From Sphaeramia orbicularis (lineage: Eukaryota; Chordata; Actinopteri; Kurtiformes; Apogonidae): 64,000 bases of DNA. The stretch covers positions 41,345,961 through 41,409,960 of the forward strand of contig NC_043970.1 in assembly GCF_902148855.1 (NCBI RefSeq), in the 5' to 3' direction. Positions within the stretch are counted from its first letter, which is position 1, and each line of letters opens with the position of its first letter. Shown here one piece after another: positions 29,301-40,906 of the stretch. The notes beneath the pieces were generated by a model. It was not told where the DNA came from. It saw only the letters and a list, made by a program, of their open reading frames with translations, and made no database searches. The position numbers and the translations under genes were made by a program.

Positions 29301-31848
29301 AAGAGAAAAGTGTAGCTTCACTGTGGGTAGGACACGGGGGCTTTGGCTGCTATTTTTTCCTATGGGGGGAGAATTATGAGCTGTTTGGAAAACAATGTGG
29401 GGGCAAATTGGCAGCCACAGAGGGCAGTGGGCTTCAGATGTCATCAACACGCACGGTTTTCACACATGTGGGTGGAGTGTAACTGTACGTGAACTTTGGA
29501 ATAACTGTATGAAAACACACATTGACTTTAACTGTAGGCAACAAAACTTAGTCACAGAAATAATGAAAAATCTTCAAAGCAAACATTTCCTTCTGTAGGA
29601 TGTGTAAAGAGAAAGTTGTTTAACCTTCAAAGACATTAAAAAAAGCATTTACCCTATAAAATCTTAGTAAGTTCTGAACCATTAATCTCATCAATACATG
29701 CAAATAATTCAGGTAAAATGCAGTTTCTCAGCTTTTCATAGTTATCAGATGTGACCCATTTAAACATTCAGTGAACATGGAAACTCTGTCATCTTCTGCA
29801 CCATTGATTCACCATGAAAGCCAATGTAGGTTGATTGATGCCAGTGGTTGTAGATGCTTGTTTTTATGTTCAGTTAATGATATATTTTGCTGAAAAAGTC
29901 TCCTTTTCCTCAGGTTTGCTGGTTCTGTTATATAATAACCTTTAAATTTCATGAACATCTACATGTTCAGTAAATATAATGTAGGAAAATATCTAATTTT
30001 CACAGAAAAAATGCATAATACAGAGGATGATATTATGATAAATGGTGATAATTTACTAGGGAAAGGTGACATGTAGAGAAAATTGCATTTGAAAATAGTA
30101 AAAATAACACAAGAGATACACAGACAGAATATAAGCCACAAAGGAGTGAAAAGCAAAATGTGGCAATAACAATTAAAAAGGTTACCACAGCTGTACAATA
30201 AAATAAGACAAAACATATAGAAAATAAAAAATAAAACCAGGTAAAAACAAGAGCACTGAAAATCAATAGAATTAGCAAATCAAATAAGTGAAAGTACCTG
30301 CTTATCACTAAAAAATGCAAAATACAATGGTTATATCAAAATAAATAGTAATGAATCATTTAGAACAGGTTCAATGTAGAGACATATTCATGTGGAAGTC
30401 AAATCAAAAAACTGTTCTAGGTCTTTAAGTGATAACTGTATATACCAAGAACATCTGAATGAAAACTATTCTGTCAGATATCCATTGAAATTGTGATATC
30501 AGTAAAATGTTAATGGGAAATTCTATTTTTCTTAATTTCCACAAAATAAAAACATAGACATGGAAAGGTAATTTTTTGGGTCTGTATCATACATACTGTA
30601 TCTTCTCTCACATATGGTAGACATATATTTTACTATTTATTTAGCCTGGTCAACTCACAATAACATAAATTAATTTCTTTCATCGTTTTTTGTCACTGTA
30701 ATCAATAAATATAACAATCATAATTAACTTTAGAGGATAATAAATCTAGTACTAACTTCAAACTATACGTTTGGTGCAGTGTTTCATTCATAATGCAACA
30801 ATATGACATATATTATCTTTACTTTAGCCAATAACCCATGAGCACTGCTGCTGTTTAAGATATATTTTATGTAACTCTGCATGTTTTTGTGTATTTCAGG
30901 TTTTCCTTCTTCTTTAACATATATGTATTTGAATATTGAATATCAGAGTCACAGTACATAAATACAAAGTGAACATAGACATACAATATGAGCTATAGTA
31001 ACCCCAATCCCAAAACCCCAACCCCCCCACCCCACATCTCATCTATCAAGGTTTACAAAGAGAAGAAAGTAAATGCATAAATAAAAATAAAGAACATAAA
31101 TATACACAAAGTTATAAAATTAAATGCATAGGTTTTCTTTCTTGCTAGACTGCAGAAGACACATTTCCACCTCATATAAACATGTGACAATAAGATTTTG
31201 TTATATTATCTGTGTCAAAAACTGGATTTCACTGGGATATATTGCAATTTCATCACAACCCACAATTAAGTGAACATACATATAGCACACATTTACTCTA
31301 AAATTTGCAGCTCATATTTAAATTGTACAAATACACTCCATAAAATAAGCATTAGGCAGAGTTAAATGATACTAACCTTGGAGTACATCTTAATTAAATC
31401 TAAACTATGTGGCAGAAAATGAATGAAATAATTTTACTTCAGACGTGTGATTATGCAATCTGTCTGAAATACAGTTTTACTTTTCAATTTCTCTTTTCTG
31501 CATCGGTTCTGTTTTATTCTTGATTATATATCATGTGATTTGTGGACTTTCTACAAACAATAACAATAAAGTAATGCAGTTCCAATCAATTTTAGACAAA
31601 ACCACTATGCATAAATCAACAACAGTGAAATCCAATGTATTTCAGTTGTAATATTCCCCTAAATTTCCCCCACTAAACACTCCCATCATCTCAGACTGTC
31701 ACAGAGAAACCTGTACTGTACTTTTATAATTCTAAAGCATAACAAAAATCACCTCATTTCTGTACCATCTGCTTTTCAAAGTGTTAAAAGTAAAAGACTC
31801 ACCCTGAACGAGACACATCAAAACGCTCAGCTGCAGCTTCAGTTCCAT
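23377..31848 (-). CDS. crtam: Cytotoxic and regulatory T-cell molecule (Crtam), Ig-superfamily receptor
   Basis: Coding exons: 31848-31803, 28975-28865, 28748-28596, 28475-28356, 26501-26346, 25952-25764, 25034-24957, 24771-24703 (or starting at 24882), 24604-24461, 24188-24102 and 23552-23377. Every junction is phase 1. The total is 1329 nt (442 aa), or 1440 nt (479 aa) with the longer exon 8. Parts are a signal peptide (MELKLQLSVLMCLVQ), a V-type Ig domain (LTCPLKG, VEWKNP, DGGDYICTHYH) split by an intron, and a C2-type Ig domain (IVKCTAE, LSWMLQNG, TLKCIARH). A Thr/Ser-rich stalk, one membrane span (about residues 323-344) and a tail ending ETEL follow. Crtam on NK and CD8 T cells binds Cadm1. 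The TEL end is a class I PDZ ligand like that of mammalian CRTAM. An AATAAA is at 23261-23256. Naming rests on domain order and on jhy/hspa8 synteny; a diverged Cadm is the alternative. Confidence 0.87.
25687..25706 (+). repeat. Poly(G) run of about 20 in a crtam intron
   Basis: An uninterrupted G tract just downstream (in crtam sense) of the donor of the stalk exon. It is a possible length polymorphism. A shorter G run is at about 5239-5251. Confidence 0.8.
27540..28232 (+). mobile_element. piggyBac-type MITE copy in crtam intron
   Basis: It carries the family words GATCTAAAATGTT, AAAATGCAGTTTCTCAGC, TTTGGATGTTCAGAGGCT and GTTCAGTTAATGATATA. It ends TCTTTATGGG followed by TTAA at 28233-28236. 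The centre seems internally duplicated, since the ATGTTCAGTTAATG/AAACCCAT segment occurs twice. The left end is not precise. Confidence 0.6.
29624..30432 (+). mobile_element. piggyBac-type MITE copy with internal insertion, crtam intron 1
   Basis: The left end is TTAA (29620-29623) then CCTTCAAAGAC. The family words AATGCAGTTTCTCAGC, AACATCTACATG and AATGTAGAGACAT run in order, ending GGTCTTTAAGTGATAA, which is decayed. About 250 bp near 30085-30330 has no counterpart in sister copies and is probably a later insertion. Confidence 0.55.
30440..31790. other. crtam intron 1 remainder, no gene
   Basis: AT-rich sequence with short A-rich tracts and a C-rich run at 31018-31032. No exon or repeat end was recognised. 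Confidence 0.5.
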
Positions 31849-32074
31849 CTCTGTCGCTCACTAACAAACACAGCGCTTCCACTCTGTCACATTTCCTCAT
31901 CTCTTCGTCTATTTGTAAGAAACCGCCGAGGGACCTTCCGTGACATCACAGCCCCGTGGTTTCCACTGAGTTTTTTGTTCAAGAGATTCTCATGTGATAC
32001 CTATGATAAAAGTACAGGGTTAATAGTTCACTTTTCACATGTTGCTTCTACTTTTGGCTATTTCTGAGAATATA

Positions 32075-32986
32075 CAGTCACAGAAAAAAATATTACACCT
32101 TCAAAAGCCATCAAAAACAATGGTTCTGCAATCAAATACTAACTCTTGTGTGTATCGTGACGAAAACAGACAGAAAACAAAACATGGAATGCCTAAAAGC
32201 ACTGTTTTTGTCAGTACAATGCCCTAGATATTGATGTAAGAACTGAAGTGATTTTGGTTACTATCAAGAAAACATGGAAAATGGATAGATATCAGCTCTG
32301 AAATTAAATTATTATGAACTATTTTTTGTTGTTATCATTACAGGGTGGGGAAGTAAAATTTACAATGAACATTTAGTTGTTTTTTCTCAGCAGGCACTAC
32401 GTCAATTGTTTTGAAACCAAACATATTGATGTCATAATCATACCTAACACTATTATCCATACCTTTTCAGAAACTTTTGCCCATATGAGTAATCAGGAAA
32501 GCAAACGTCAAAGAGTGTGTGATTTGCTGAATGCACTCGTCACACCAAAGGAGATTTCAAAAATAGTTGGAGTGTCCATAAAGACTGTTTATAATGTAAA
32601 GAAGAGAATGACTATGAGCAAAACTATTACCAGAAAGTCCGGAAGTGGAGGAAGCAACAAAAAACGTACCAAAGCTTTTATTAAAGCTCTAAAAACCTAA
32701 ATCCTAAAGGATCCAACCAAATCCATGAGAAAAATGGCAATTGAACTTGAGGTAGACAACAAGACAGTTAGAAATGCAGTAAAATATGACTTGAAGATTT
32801 AAATTCTCATGACTTTCAATAAACTAATTGGTCATACACTGTCTTTCAATCCCTGCCTCAAAATATTGTAAATTTTGCTTCCCCACCCTGTATATTTGTC
32901 CAAACAAATGTACCTTTAGTTGTACCAGGCACTAAAATGAAGAACTGAAGAAAACAAAGGTGGTCTAATCATTTTTTCCGCGACTG
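32075..32986 (+). mobile_element. Tc1/mariner-type MITE (TIR CAGTCGCGGAAAAA), copy 1, interrupted
   Basis: The ends are CAGTCACAGAAAAAAATATT on the left and TTTTTTCCGCGACTG on the right, with TA on both sides (32073-32074, 32987-32988). Without the insert at 32341-32890 it matches copies at 39831-40201 and 58791-59140. It is non-coding. Confidence 0.8.
32341..32890 (+). mobile_element. Mariner-like element, internally deleted, nested in the MITE
   Basis: Inverted ends CAGGGTGGGGAAG and CTTCCCCACCCTG are extended by AAATTTACAAT and its complement. The TA target is duplicated at 32339-32340 and 32891-32892, and the element is 550 bp. It keeps only the N-terminal DNA-binding part of a transposase (32485-32700). 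That part has a helix-turn-helix like other Tc1/mariner proteins (TPKEISKIVGVSIKTVYNV), with no catalytic domain. A start at the ATG of MSNQESKRQR is plausible. It cannot move on its own. Confidence 0.85.
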
Positions 32987-32999
32987 TATATTGTCTACT

Positions 33000-33730
33000 T
33001 TATGACTTAATACATGTAATTTCTGCAGGATCATATTCTACACTCTATTAACACTATTAATAATTTTCTTTCAATAATCTCCAAATTTTTAATATCAAGT
33101 ATGGGGAAGGCTTTGCTTACTTTGCTCAGTATGGGTGGTAGTTCTTATGAAGTATTTCTCCTATTAAATATTTAAAAATTACCTAAAATTATCATTAGTG
33201 TTTAGAATTAAGAGCTTTTAAGATCTGTCAATGATCCCAGTGTATTGTAGATATGTACTGAATATATTTACACAGATGGGGCATGATCATTTTGAGGAAA
33301 GGACATTTGTTTAACACTATATCATGCTGACTGCTAATCATTACAAGAGTACAAAATATAAAACCCTATTTGTCTAAATTTATTTACTACCTGGAAACAT
33401 CCCCACTGAGCAAAGCATAAATGTAGATTATGTCCATTTAATTCTAAATTAAGTCAATCTGACTCAGAATATACAGAAATTCCTATTATGAATTAGTCTA
33501 ACTTCCCTAATAAATATTAAATTAAATGGAGTGAAGGGATCAATATTGTTTATCCCTTTATGGGGTACTCAAAAATACTGTGAAATTCAACATTTCAACC
33601 TTAGTCTGTTATTGGAGGACATAACAAGACTGAATTTTTTTCTTGTCATGTAGAAAATCAAGGTCAATGAAGTTACAATATTTGGTTCCTTACCCATAGG
33701 TGGCAAAAGAAAAATTAAAAATCAAAGAAG
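33000..33730. other. Intergenic, no gene seen
   Basis: AT-rich. The part near 33170-33260 resembles the sequence near 4360-4450 (shared words ATTATCATTAGTGTTTAGAA / ATTATCATTGTTGTGTTTAG), so some of it is old repeat. Confidence 0.4.
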
Positions 33731-33733
<3 letters not shown>

Positions 33734-33808
<75 letters not shown>

Positions 33809-33848
33809 CACACACATATATATATATACACACACATATATATATATG
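33734..33848. repeat. (TA)n/(CA)n microsatellite
   Basis: A long TATA array with short ACACAC interruptions. Confidence 0.95.
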
Positions 33849-34254
33849 TATTTAAAAAAACAAACAAAACAAAACAAAACAAGAAAAGCACATGTAATGT
33901 CGAAGGAACATGTATTTTAGAACAGTAGAACATCACTTTTAGATCATTCCAAAAACATAAGTGCTGATCCAGACCCCTGTCCACATCCACATTATCCCTT
34001 TGAACATCATTCCTTACATTAGCACCATTACTTCATGGTACCTAACAAAGCAGGTACACTCACTGTTCATGCAGAGGTGGACCTTACAGACCCTGTAGAC
34101 CACATTGGACCTGAGATTGTTGACTCACTTTCCTCAATGGAACTGTTACTGTCACTGTCTTGTGATGTGTAATATGTGTGTCACTTGCCCAATAAAGGGT
34201 TAAAGTACTGTGTGTTAAGATAATATAAGTATTATTACTATTATTATTTTATGT

Positions 34255-34432
34255 TTGTTTCTTCTTTGCTTCTTTATGCAGGTACACCTTTTTTTGCACT
34301 TTATTCTATTGCTACCTTGACCATTGAATATTCCTCTTGTGGGATCAATAAAGTCTAATCTAATCTAATTTTATCTAATCTAATCTAATTTTATCTATTC
34401 TAATTTTACCTAATCTAATCTAATCTATAGTA
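34255..34432 (+). repeat. LINE-like 3' end with (TCTAA)n tail
   Basis: CTTGTGGGATCAATAAAGTC is followed by repeated CTAAT units. The phrase GGGATCAATAAAGT plus a short tandem tail is common at 3' ends of fish LINEs. No reverse transcriptase frame is present. Confidence 0.5.
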
Positions 34433-34779
34433 ATGAATACAGTAGAAATGATCTGTGATAAAGACAGTCAGTTTGTTTTAGTTTCACCTCATCTCATAGG
34501 GTGTGTTTTGTCAAAAGCAGAACAGTAAAAGTAGGTGACTTAACCACCCTATATGTAGTCATCGTGGACTGTCAACTCTCGAACTTGAGGTTGGGGGCTG
34601 TGTTTCAAAACCGCTGATCCACCAGGTCAAATGAGGCCCTACTCTTCACCGGTCTGGTTTCCTGAGGCGGGGGTTTAAAAGTCAAACACTGTATGAGTCA
34701 TGAACAAAACTGTAATGGAAGATACAGAAAGTGAGGTTTTTTAGTTTACATAAAAAATGGATTAACACTTAAATACATA

Positions 34780-35020
34780 AACAACCACCAGTAACCAAAA
34801 ACATCAACTGATCTAAAATGTTTAATAACTTCTGATCCACCAATCCTATCAATGTAAATGAATCAGGGAAAATTGAGTTTCTCATCTCGTCATGGTCATC
34901 TGATATGACACATTTTGGACGATCACAGGCTCCACAGTGAATGTGGAAACACTCATGTCTGCTACAACATTGATTCACCTAAAAACATGTAGTTTGACAA
35001 ATAAGTGGTTGTAGATGCTT
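34780..35020 (+). mobile_element. piggyBac-type MITE, partial copy
   Basis: Left part of the family only, from AACAACCACCAGTAACC through GTTGTAGATGCTTG. It is nearly identical to 35390-35590, so these two look like a local segment duplication about 595 bp apart rather than independent insertions. Confidence 0.6.
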
Positions 35021-35710
35021 GAAGGAACAATGTTGTATACTTTTAGTACCTGTTAGATTATTGATGGTGTTCTATATGTATGGCTTTAGTGTGATGTGTG
35101 TGAGTATTTTATGTGCGTTTTTAGTAAGGGTGTATGGCTGACATTTCTACTTTTTGTAACTTCTGCTACTGTCTTGGCCAGGACACTCTTGCAAATGATT
35201 TTTAAGTCATTTTTCATGGTTAAATACTAGTCAATAAATAAAAACTAATATTTTTACCCTTTGGATGTAGTTAATTCTGCTGCTTATTGATCAAATCCTG
35301 CAGGAAATCTGGAAGTCGGAGACCTCTGCAGCTTAGTTCACCTGTGTGTGCTAATGTTCAGATGTACCTCACATTTAAAACATAATAATATTTAATAACT
35401 TCTGATCCACTAATCCTATCAATGTAAATGAATCAGGGAAAATTTAGTTTCTCGTCATGGTCATCTGATATGACACATTTTGGACGATCACAGGCTCCAC
35501 AGTGAATGTGGAAACACTCACGTCTCTTACAATATTGATTCACCTAAAAACATGTAGTCTGACAAACAAGTGGTTGTAGATGCTTGTTTTTACATTCAAT
35601 TAATGACATATTTTGCTGAAAAAGTTACTTTTTTCCTCTGGTTTGTCTCTTTTGATATAATAATCTTTGAATCTAGTCTGAGCTTTTATGAACATCTACA
35701 TGCTTCAGTA

Positions 35711-36385
35711 AATTAAATTAAAATTTTATTTATAGAGCCCAATATCACAACAAGGACACCTCACAGGGCTTTACAAAATTTGCTGAATTACTTAAAAAAA
35801 CAATGAAAATAAGCATTGTGGTTTGGCTTGTTTGTTTGTCAACACTCTAGCAGCAAAACTATTGGTTGAATTCATACTAAATTGGGTTTATACATTGCCA
35901 GTGACCCAGAATAGATGTGATTACATTTTGGGAAAAGTAGGTCAAAGTTCACACTTTTTTATGAATTTTTTAAATCTTTTTTTTCTCCTATTTAATTGGC
36001 AAAATTTCAAATGTCTATAAAAACATCCAATTAGTTTCAGTTTACTTCAAACTTGGCACATATATAGAGGCAGCTGATATGCTGACATCAGCACACACAT
36101 AGACATGATGACATAAGCTGGATCGATGCCAAAATAAACTACAATATGTGCGAGGGGCGGGGTTTGTTGTGCCTGGCACCACTTGTTAGTTAAACAGCTG
36201 ATGAGGCAAATGGATTAATGTCCCAGGCATCACCCTACCTTAGACCCTTCTTGGCAAGAAAAAGCTCCAAAAAACCCAGTGGGAAAAAGAGAAACCTTGG
36301 GGAGAACCACAGTGAAGGAGAGATCCACTCCCATGGACGGACAGGCTGTAGATGTGAGCAGGACTGACAGACATCTTTTACTGAT
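35711..36385 (+). repeat. Fish interspersed repeat inserted in the MITE
   Basis: It begins TTTTATTTATAGAGCCCAAT and contains CAGGGCTTTACAA, GAGGGGCGGGGTTTG, AACCCAGTGGGAAAAAGAG and CTTGGGGAGAACCAC. These phrases recur widely in teleost genomes. The exact class was not determined; it may be a composite of two elements. Confidence 0.5.
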
Positions 36386-36444
36386 GTAGTTAAATATAGG
36401 AAAATGCATTATTTATAAAAAAAAAAATTAATATATAGAGAATA

Positions 36445-36605
36445 ATATATATATATTTATTTTATTTTATTTTTATTTAACCTTTATTTAACTAGGAAAA
36501 GGATCCCATTGAGATTAAGAAGCTCTTTTTCAAGGGAGTCCTGGCCAAGAGACAGCATAAAACACAACACATAGTTACAACATACAATTACCCCATACAG
36601 TTACA
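36445..36605 (+). repeat. Fish interspersed repeat (AACCTTTATTTAACTAGG type)
   Basis: The words AACCTTTATTTAACTAGGAA, CCCATTGAGATTAAGAAGCT and AAGGGAGTCCTGGCC are typical of a common teleost repeat. It splits the MITE copy around it. Confidence 0.55.
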
Positions 36606-37083
36606 ACAAACAATAATTATAATAAATGGTGATAAATCATTATGGAAAGGTTATATGTAGAGACATTTTTCATTTAGAAGTTGGCAGAAAAGCAGTTCCT
36701 GGTTTTAAATGGTTAAAGAAAATGTGTGTTAGAGATTAAAAAAAGTGTGAATGCACTGAAAGCAGAAGTAAAAAAGCTGCGAGACTGTACAAATGTTTAA
36801 CACTGTGTTACTGAATTAGACACCAGTTTTGTTGTGACATTTTAATGTATGTGAGGTCATTTTGTTGTTTCATGAAAAGAATAAAGGAAGGGAAGTAAAA
36901 AGAAAAAATACTTTGAAACTGGTATTTGTGGAATGTCAGTTTGGTGAGGTCACCCATGTCTGGTTTTCCCCAAAACATACATTCAACCAAAAGAGTAAAT
37001 ATAACAGAAAGTGAAACAAATCTAACATTTTTTTAGCAGAAAGTATGAGAGGTCAGTCAAGGACAAGGACAAATGGTTTAGAA

Positions 37084-37719
37084 CAGGGGTGTCAAACTCA
37101 TTTTTGTTCAGGGGCCACAATTAAGCCCAAATTGATCTCAAGTGGGCTGGACCAGTAAAACAGAAGCATAATAAACTGTAAATAATGACGACTACAAATT
37201 TTTCTTTTTGTTTTACTGCAATCAAGATTAAATTATGAAAATATGTACATTTACAAACTATCCAAACAAAATGATGTGAATAACCTAAAAAAACTGAAAT
37301 TTCTTGAGAAAAATAAGTGCAATTTTAACAATATTACACCTCAAAATTTCCCTTTCAAAAGTTCATGTTTTTCACATTTTTGTAAGTCTGTAAATGTTAA
37401 TATTTTCAGATTTTAATGTAAGTTTTTACACTAAAACTAAGAGAAAAATTTGGAGTTCATTATTTATAGGTGTAATGTAATATTATGTTTTTCACATTAA
37501 ACTAAGAAGATTTGGAGTCATTATGTATAGGTTATTATGCTATTATTTTAGTTGAGATCAAATTGTTCTGTATGTGGAACCTGAACAAAAACGAGTTCCA
37601 CATCCTTGATTGTTAATATCTTAGTGTAATTTTTGCATTTCACAAATTCATCCCAGGGGCCGGATTGGACCCTTTGGTGGGCCGGATTTGGCCCCCAGGC
37701 CGCATGTTTGACACCTGTG
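37084..37719 (+). mobile_element. hAT-superfamily non-autonomous element with perfect 8-bp target duplication
   Basis: A 636-bp element with ends CAGGGGTGTCAAAC and GTTTGACACCTGTG, inverted with one mismatch. It is flanked by GTTTAGAA at 37076-37083 and 37720-37727. Near the ends are GGGGCCAC and GGCCCCCAGGCCGCA. The 8-bp duplication and CAGGGGTGTC terminus identify hAT. There is no transposase. The intact duplication suggests a fairly recent insertion. Confidence 0.92.
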
Positions 37720-37839
37720 GTTTAGAATAACAGGGAAGGCTAAATAAATATAAGAATGTTTGAGTGCTGAAGTGAGTAAATAAAATACAAAAACTGAAAC
37801 TTATCAGAGAAAAAGTGGAAGTTAATGAACAGACTCAAC

Positions 37840-39240
37840 CACAAATTAAAGCCGCAAGTGGCATCTAAAGGCCCTCGCCACGGGCACGTCCAGTAGAAGT
37901 ATGTCCATCGTTCAGCAGGTGGCACTCTAGCACCAAATTTCAATGTCTTCTGATGAATGGGTGTAGACCTGGGAGATCGACAACGGATTCAAATTTGAGG
38001 CAAATCTTTGTTTGTATGTCCAAACTAAAGAAAGTTTTGTATAAGTAAATCTGTAGGGGGCGCTATGCAGCTAAAAATAAATTTCTACCATTGAATGGGT
38101 GTAGGTTTGCGAGATGTACCACTGAGTCAAATTTGAGCTAAATCAGTGTTCGTATGTCCGAATTAATGCAATTTTCGTGAAGGTAAATTATTAGGGGGCG
38201 CTAATGAGCAAAGTGGCTATTTCTTTTGATAAATGGGTGTAGGCCTGGGAGACTGAACACTGATTCAAATTTTAGCCAAATTGGTATTCGTATGTCTAAC
38301 GTGAAGTAATTTTCGTAAAGGTAAAATTGTAGGGGACGCTATGGCACCGAATTTCAAATATTTCTGATAAATGGGTGTAGGCCTGGGAGATAGACGTCTG
38401 AGTCAAATTTGAGCCAAATCAGTGTTCGTATGTCTGAACTGAAGAAATTGTAATAAAAAAATATTAAAAATTTTTGTAGGGGGCGCTGTAGTGCAAAATT
38501 TCAGTTTCTTTTGACAAATAGGTGTAGGCCGGGGAGACAGATGTCTGAGTCAAATTTGAGCCAAATTGGTGCTCGTATGTCCGAACTGATTTCATTTTTG
38601 TAAATGTACATTTGTAGGGGGCGCTATATTGCGAAATTTCAATTTCTTTTAATAAATGGGTGTAGGCCTGGGAGATGGACGTCTGAGTCAAATTTCAGCC
38701 AAATCGGTGTTTGTATGTCTGAGCTGAAGCAATTTTTGTAATGGTAAATTTTTGAAAAAACTTCGCAAAGTTTGCAACCTCGTCGCACAAAAACGGTGAC
38801 ACCGATTCAAAAAATTCGGCTAACTTTTTATGTCCCACTTCTCTAGATACTGTACACCGATTTTGAGCTCATACGGCCAAACGGCTAAGTAGGAGATAGT
38901 TAAAATACGACGTCAGCGAAAACGCTGACTCAGCATTTTGGAAATTTCAATCCAATATGGCCGACTAAGGGTGGGTTTAGGGGCGTGGCCACAATAATAT
39001 TTTTTGTTTGTCTCCTCATGATGAATCTGTGTACCGATTTTCGTGGTTCTACGACAAACTTTATGTTGGACATGCTCCCATTGACGTAATGCATTTCCAC
39101 TTTTCAAGGGGGCGCTGCAGCAACATTTCTTTACCGACATCTCCGAAACCTATATGTAAATTCAATTTTGCACATTTCTGAATTTTGTGCAAAATTTGGT
39201 GAGTTTTCATAAATGTTCAGGGGGTCAAAATTGAGCTCAA
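37840..39240 (+). repeat. Interspersed repeat containing a ~138-bp tandem array
   Basis: Between about 37900 and 38760 a unit recurs about six times. Its markers are GGGTGTAGGCCTGGGAGA, GAGTCAAATTTGAGCC, CGTATGTCCGAA and AGGGGGCGCTAT. Starts of the GGTGTAG word are near 37960, 38097, 38235, 38374, 38521 and 38659. The part after 38760 (GACACCGATTC, TTTTCGTGGTTCTACG, AGGGGGCGCTGCAG) is single-copy here but looks like the same mobile family. No coding role is visible. Confidence 0.7.
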
Positions 39241-39660
39241 AGCGCAGGAGAAAGAAAAATAAATAAATAAATAAAAATAATAATAATCTGAGCAAGAACA
39301 ATATAGCCGTTTCTATGGCAACCACGTATTTGCCCTTTTTTGAAAGTTCTCGAGGTCCCCCACATGTGTGTGGGGTCAGATGTCACGTGTCGTGCACTTA
39401 CACCCACGTGACTAACCCCAAGTGTGCGTGTCCCATTGACTCCCATTCATTCTGAGCAGGTGTAAATATGCGATTTGTGCACATGTCATATACATCGTCG
39501 GAAAGGTCTCAGTGCCGTGAATGTGAAAATGTGTGAGAGTGGCGACAGTGGCGAAAGGCGACCGCGTCACTGGCGATTTTGTCCCCATGCGCCCACTGCA
39601 GACTCAATAGGCCCTGCGCCGGCTTTACTCGGCTCGGGCCTAATTAAGGACTGTACTGTA
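39241..39660 (+). repeat. Simple (AAAT)n followed by GC-richer fish repeat
   Basis: AAATAAATAAATAAATAAAA at 39256 leads into a segment with GCAACCACGTATTTGCCC, GCGCCGGCTTTACTCGGCTC and GGGCCTAATTAA. These phrases belong to a repeat common in percomorph genomes. No gene. Confidence 0.45.
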
Positions 39661-39830
39661 AAACTGACAAGAAACAGCATTTATCAGTATTTACAAGTCG
39701 AAAACACAAATCGTTACTGGTACTTTGAGCATTAAATCTTTGTTAGTACTTGAGGAAAAGCAGACTCTTCACTGAGTTTTGGTTGGATTTTTCTGGAAAT
39801 ATTTTACCTCAATGTGTTTTTTCCAAAATA

Positions 39831-40201
39831 CAGTCGCGGAAAAAATTATTATTAAAATTAAACCACCCTTCTTTTCTTCAATTTCTTGTTTATTTTAATG
39901 CCTGGTACAACTAAAGGTACATTTGTTTGGACAAATATAATGATAACAACAAAAATAGCTCACAAGAGTTTAATTTTAGAGCTGATATCTATCTTCCTTC
40001 CATGTCTTCTTGATAACCAAAATCACTTCAGTTCTTACATCAATAGCTATGGCATTGTACTGACAAAAACAGTGCTTTTAGGCATTCCGTGTTTTCTTTT
40101 CTGTCTGTTTTAGTCACATGATACACACAGGAGTTAGTACTTGATTGCATAACCATTGTTTTTGAGGACTTTTGATGATCTAATAATTTTTTCCGTGATT
40201 G
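39831..40201 (-). mobile_element. Tc1/mariner-type MITE, copy 2 (reverse orientation)
   Basis: Ends CAGTCGCGGAAAAAATTATT and AATTTTTTCCGTGATTG, with TA at 39829-39830 and 40202-40203. It is 371 bp and lacks the nested element of copy 1, providing an empty-site reference. Confidence 0.85.
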
Positions 40202-40209
40202 TATGAATA

Positions 40210-40870
40210 TGAATAATTAGCACATACAGGATCTGTTAGACATCAACAAGAAATCATTGTCTAACAGCGTGAATGACTGATTTCACTGTTGTATTAAACA
40301 GTGCATCCAAAAAAACGAAGTGCCAGTTATTGTGTTTTTTACCTGTAGTTCACTAACGCACACATGGTGGAAGTTCATGATGTTATCTTTATTATGAAGT
40401 TTGGGTCTCAGGAGGGTACTGTCTGTATCTTCTGGATTTCAGGCAGGAAAAGTTTGAGAACACCTGGCAGAAAAAAACACAAATGGAGGCCATGAGTATA
40501 AAATAAAAGTGGGAAATGACTCTTGGAGGATGACCCCCACAGTCACCAATAAACAATACATACATCCTATACCCTTCATTAGGTCATACTCTTATAGATG
40601 CAGTATGTTAATATAGTAGAATATTGGGTTTATTTTTAATTTCACTTCACTACTATTACACTTATTCTGTTTTATTACAGGGTTTTCATCAGTGAATCAG
40701 TTTGAAGTGCTCTATCTTTCACGATATTGTACAAATCTTTTTTTTATTTGTTTGATTGACAAAGCTTTATTAATGTTAATCCACAAGCCGCAATTGTAAA
40801 AAACTGTTGAATGATGAATAAACACAGGGGTAAATCCTATTTGTGTAACATAGTACGGTAATATTATACG

Positions 40871-40906
<36 letters not shown>

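Larger units (their letters stand above)
35390..36712 (+). mobile_element. piggyBac-type MITE split by two later repeat insertions
   Basis: Family sequence runs 35390-35710, resumes at about 36385-36440, and resumes again at about 36605-36712. It ends next to TTAA at 36713-36716. The gaps are filled by the repeats listed at 35711-36385 and 36445-36605. Confidence 0.55.

Noticed and set aside
33715-33990. Hydrophobic Tyr/Ile-rich frame
   Set aside because: It is the translation of the TA microsatellite.
38464-38691. 75-aa frame with two similar halves
   Set aside because: The internal repeat comes from the ~138-bp tandem array, not from a protein repeat.
40350-40470. Possible minus-strand last exon (VLKLFLPEIQKIQTVPS, then AATAAA)
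   Set aside because: No upstream exon fits, and the segment contains GGGTCTCAGGAGG, the terminus of a MITE family seen at 49 kb.
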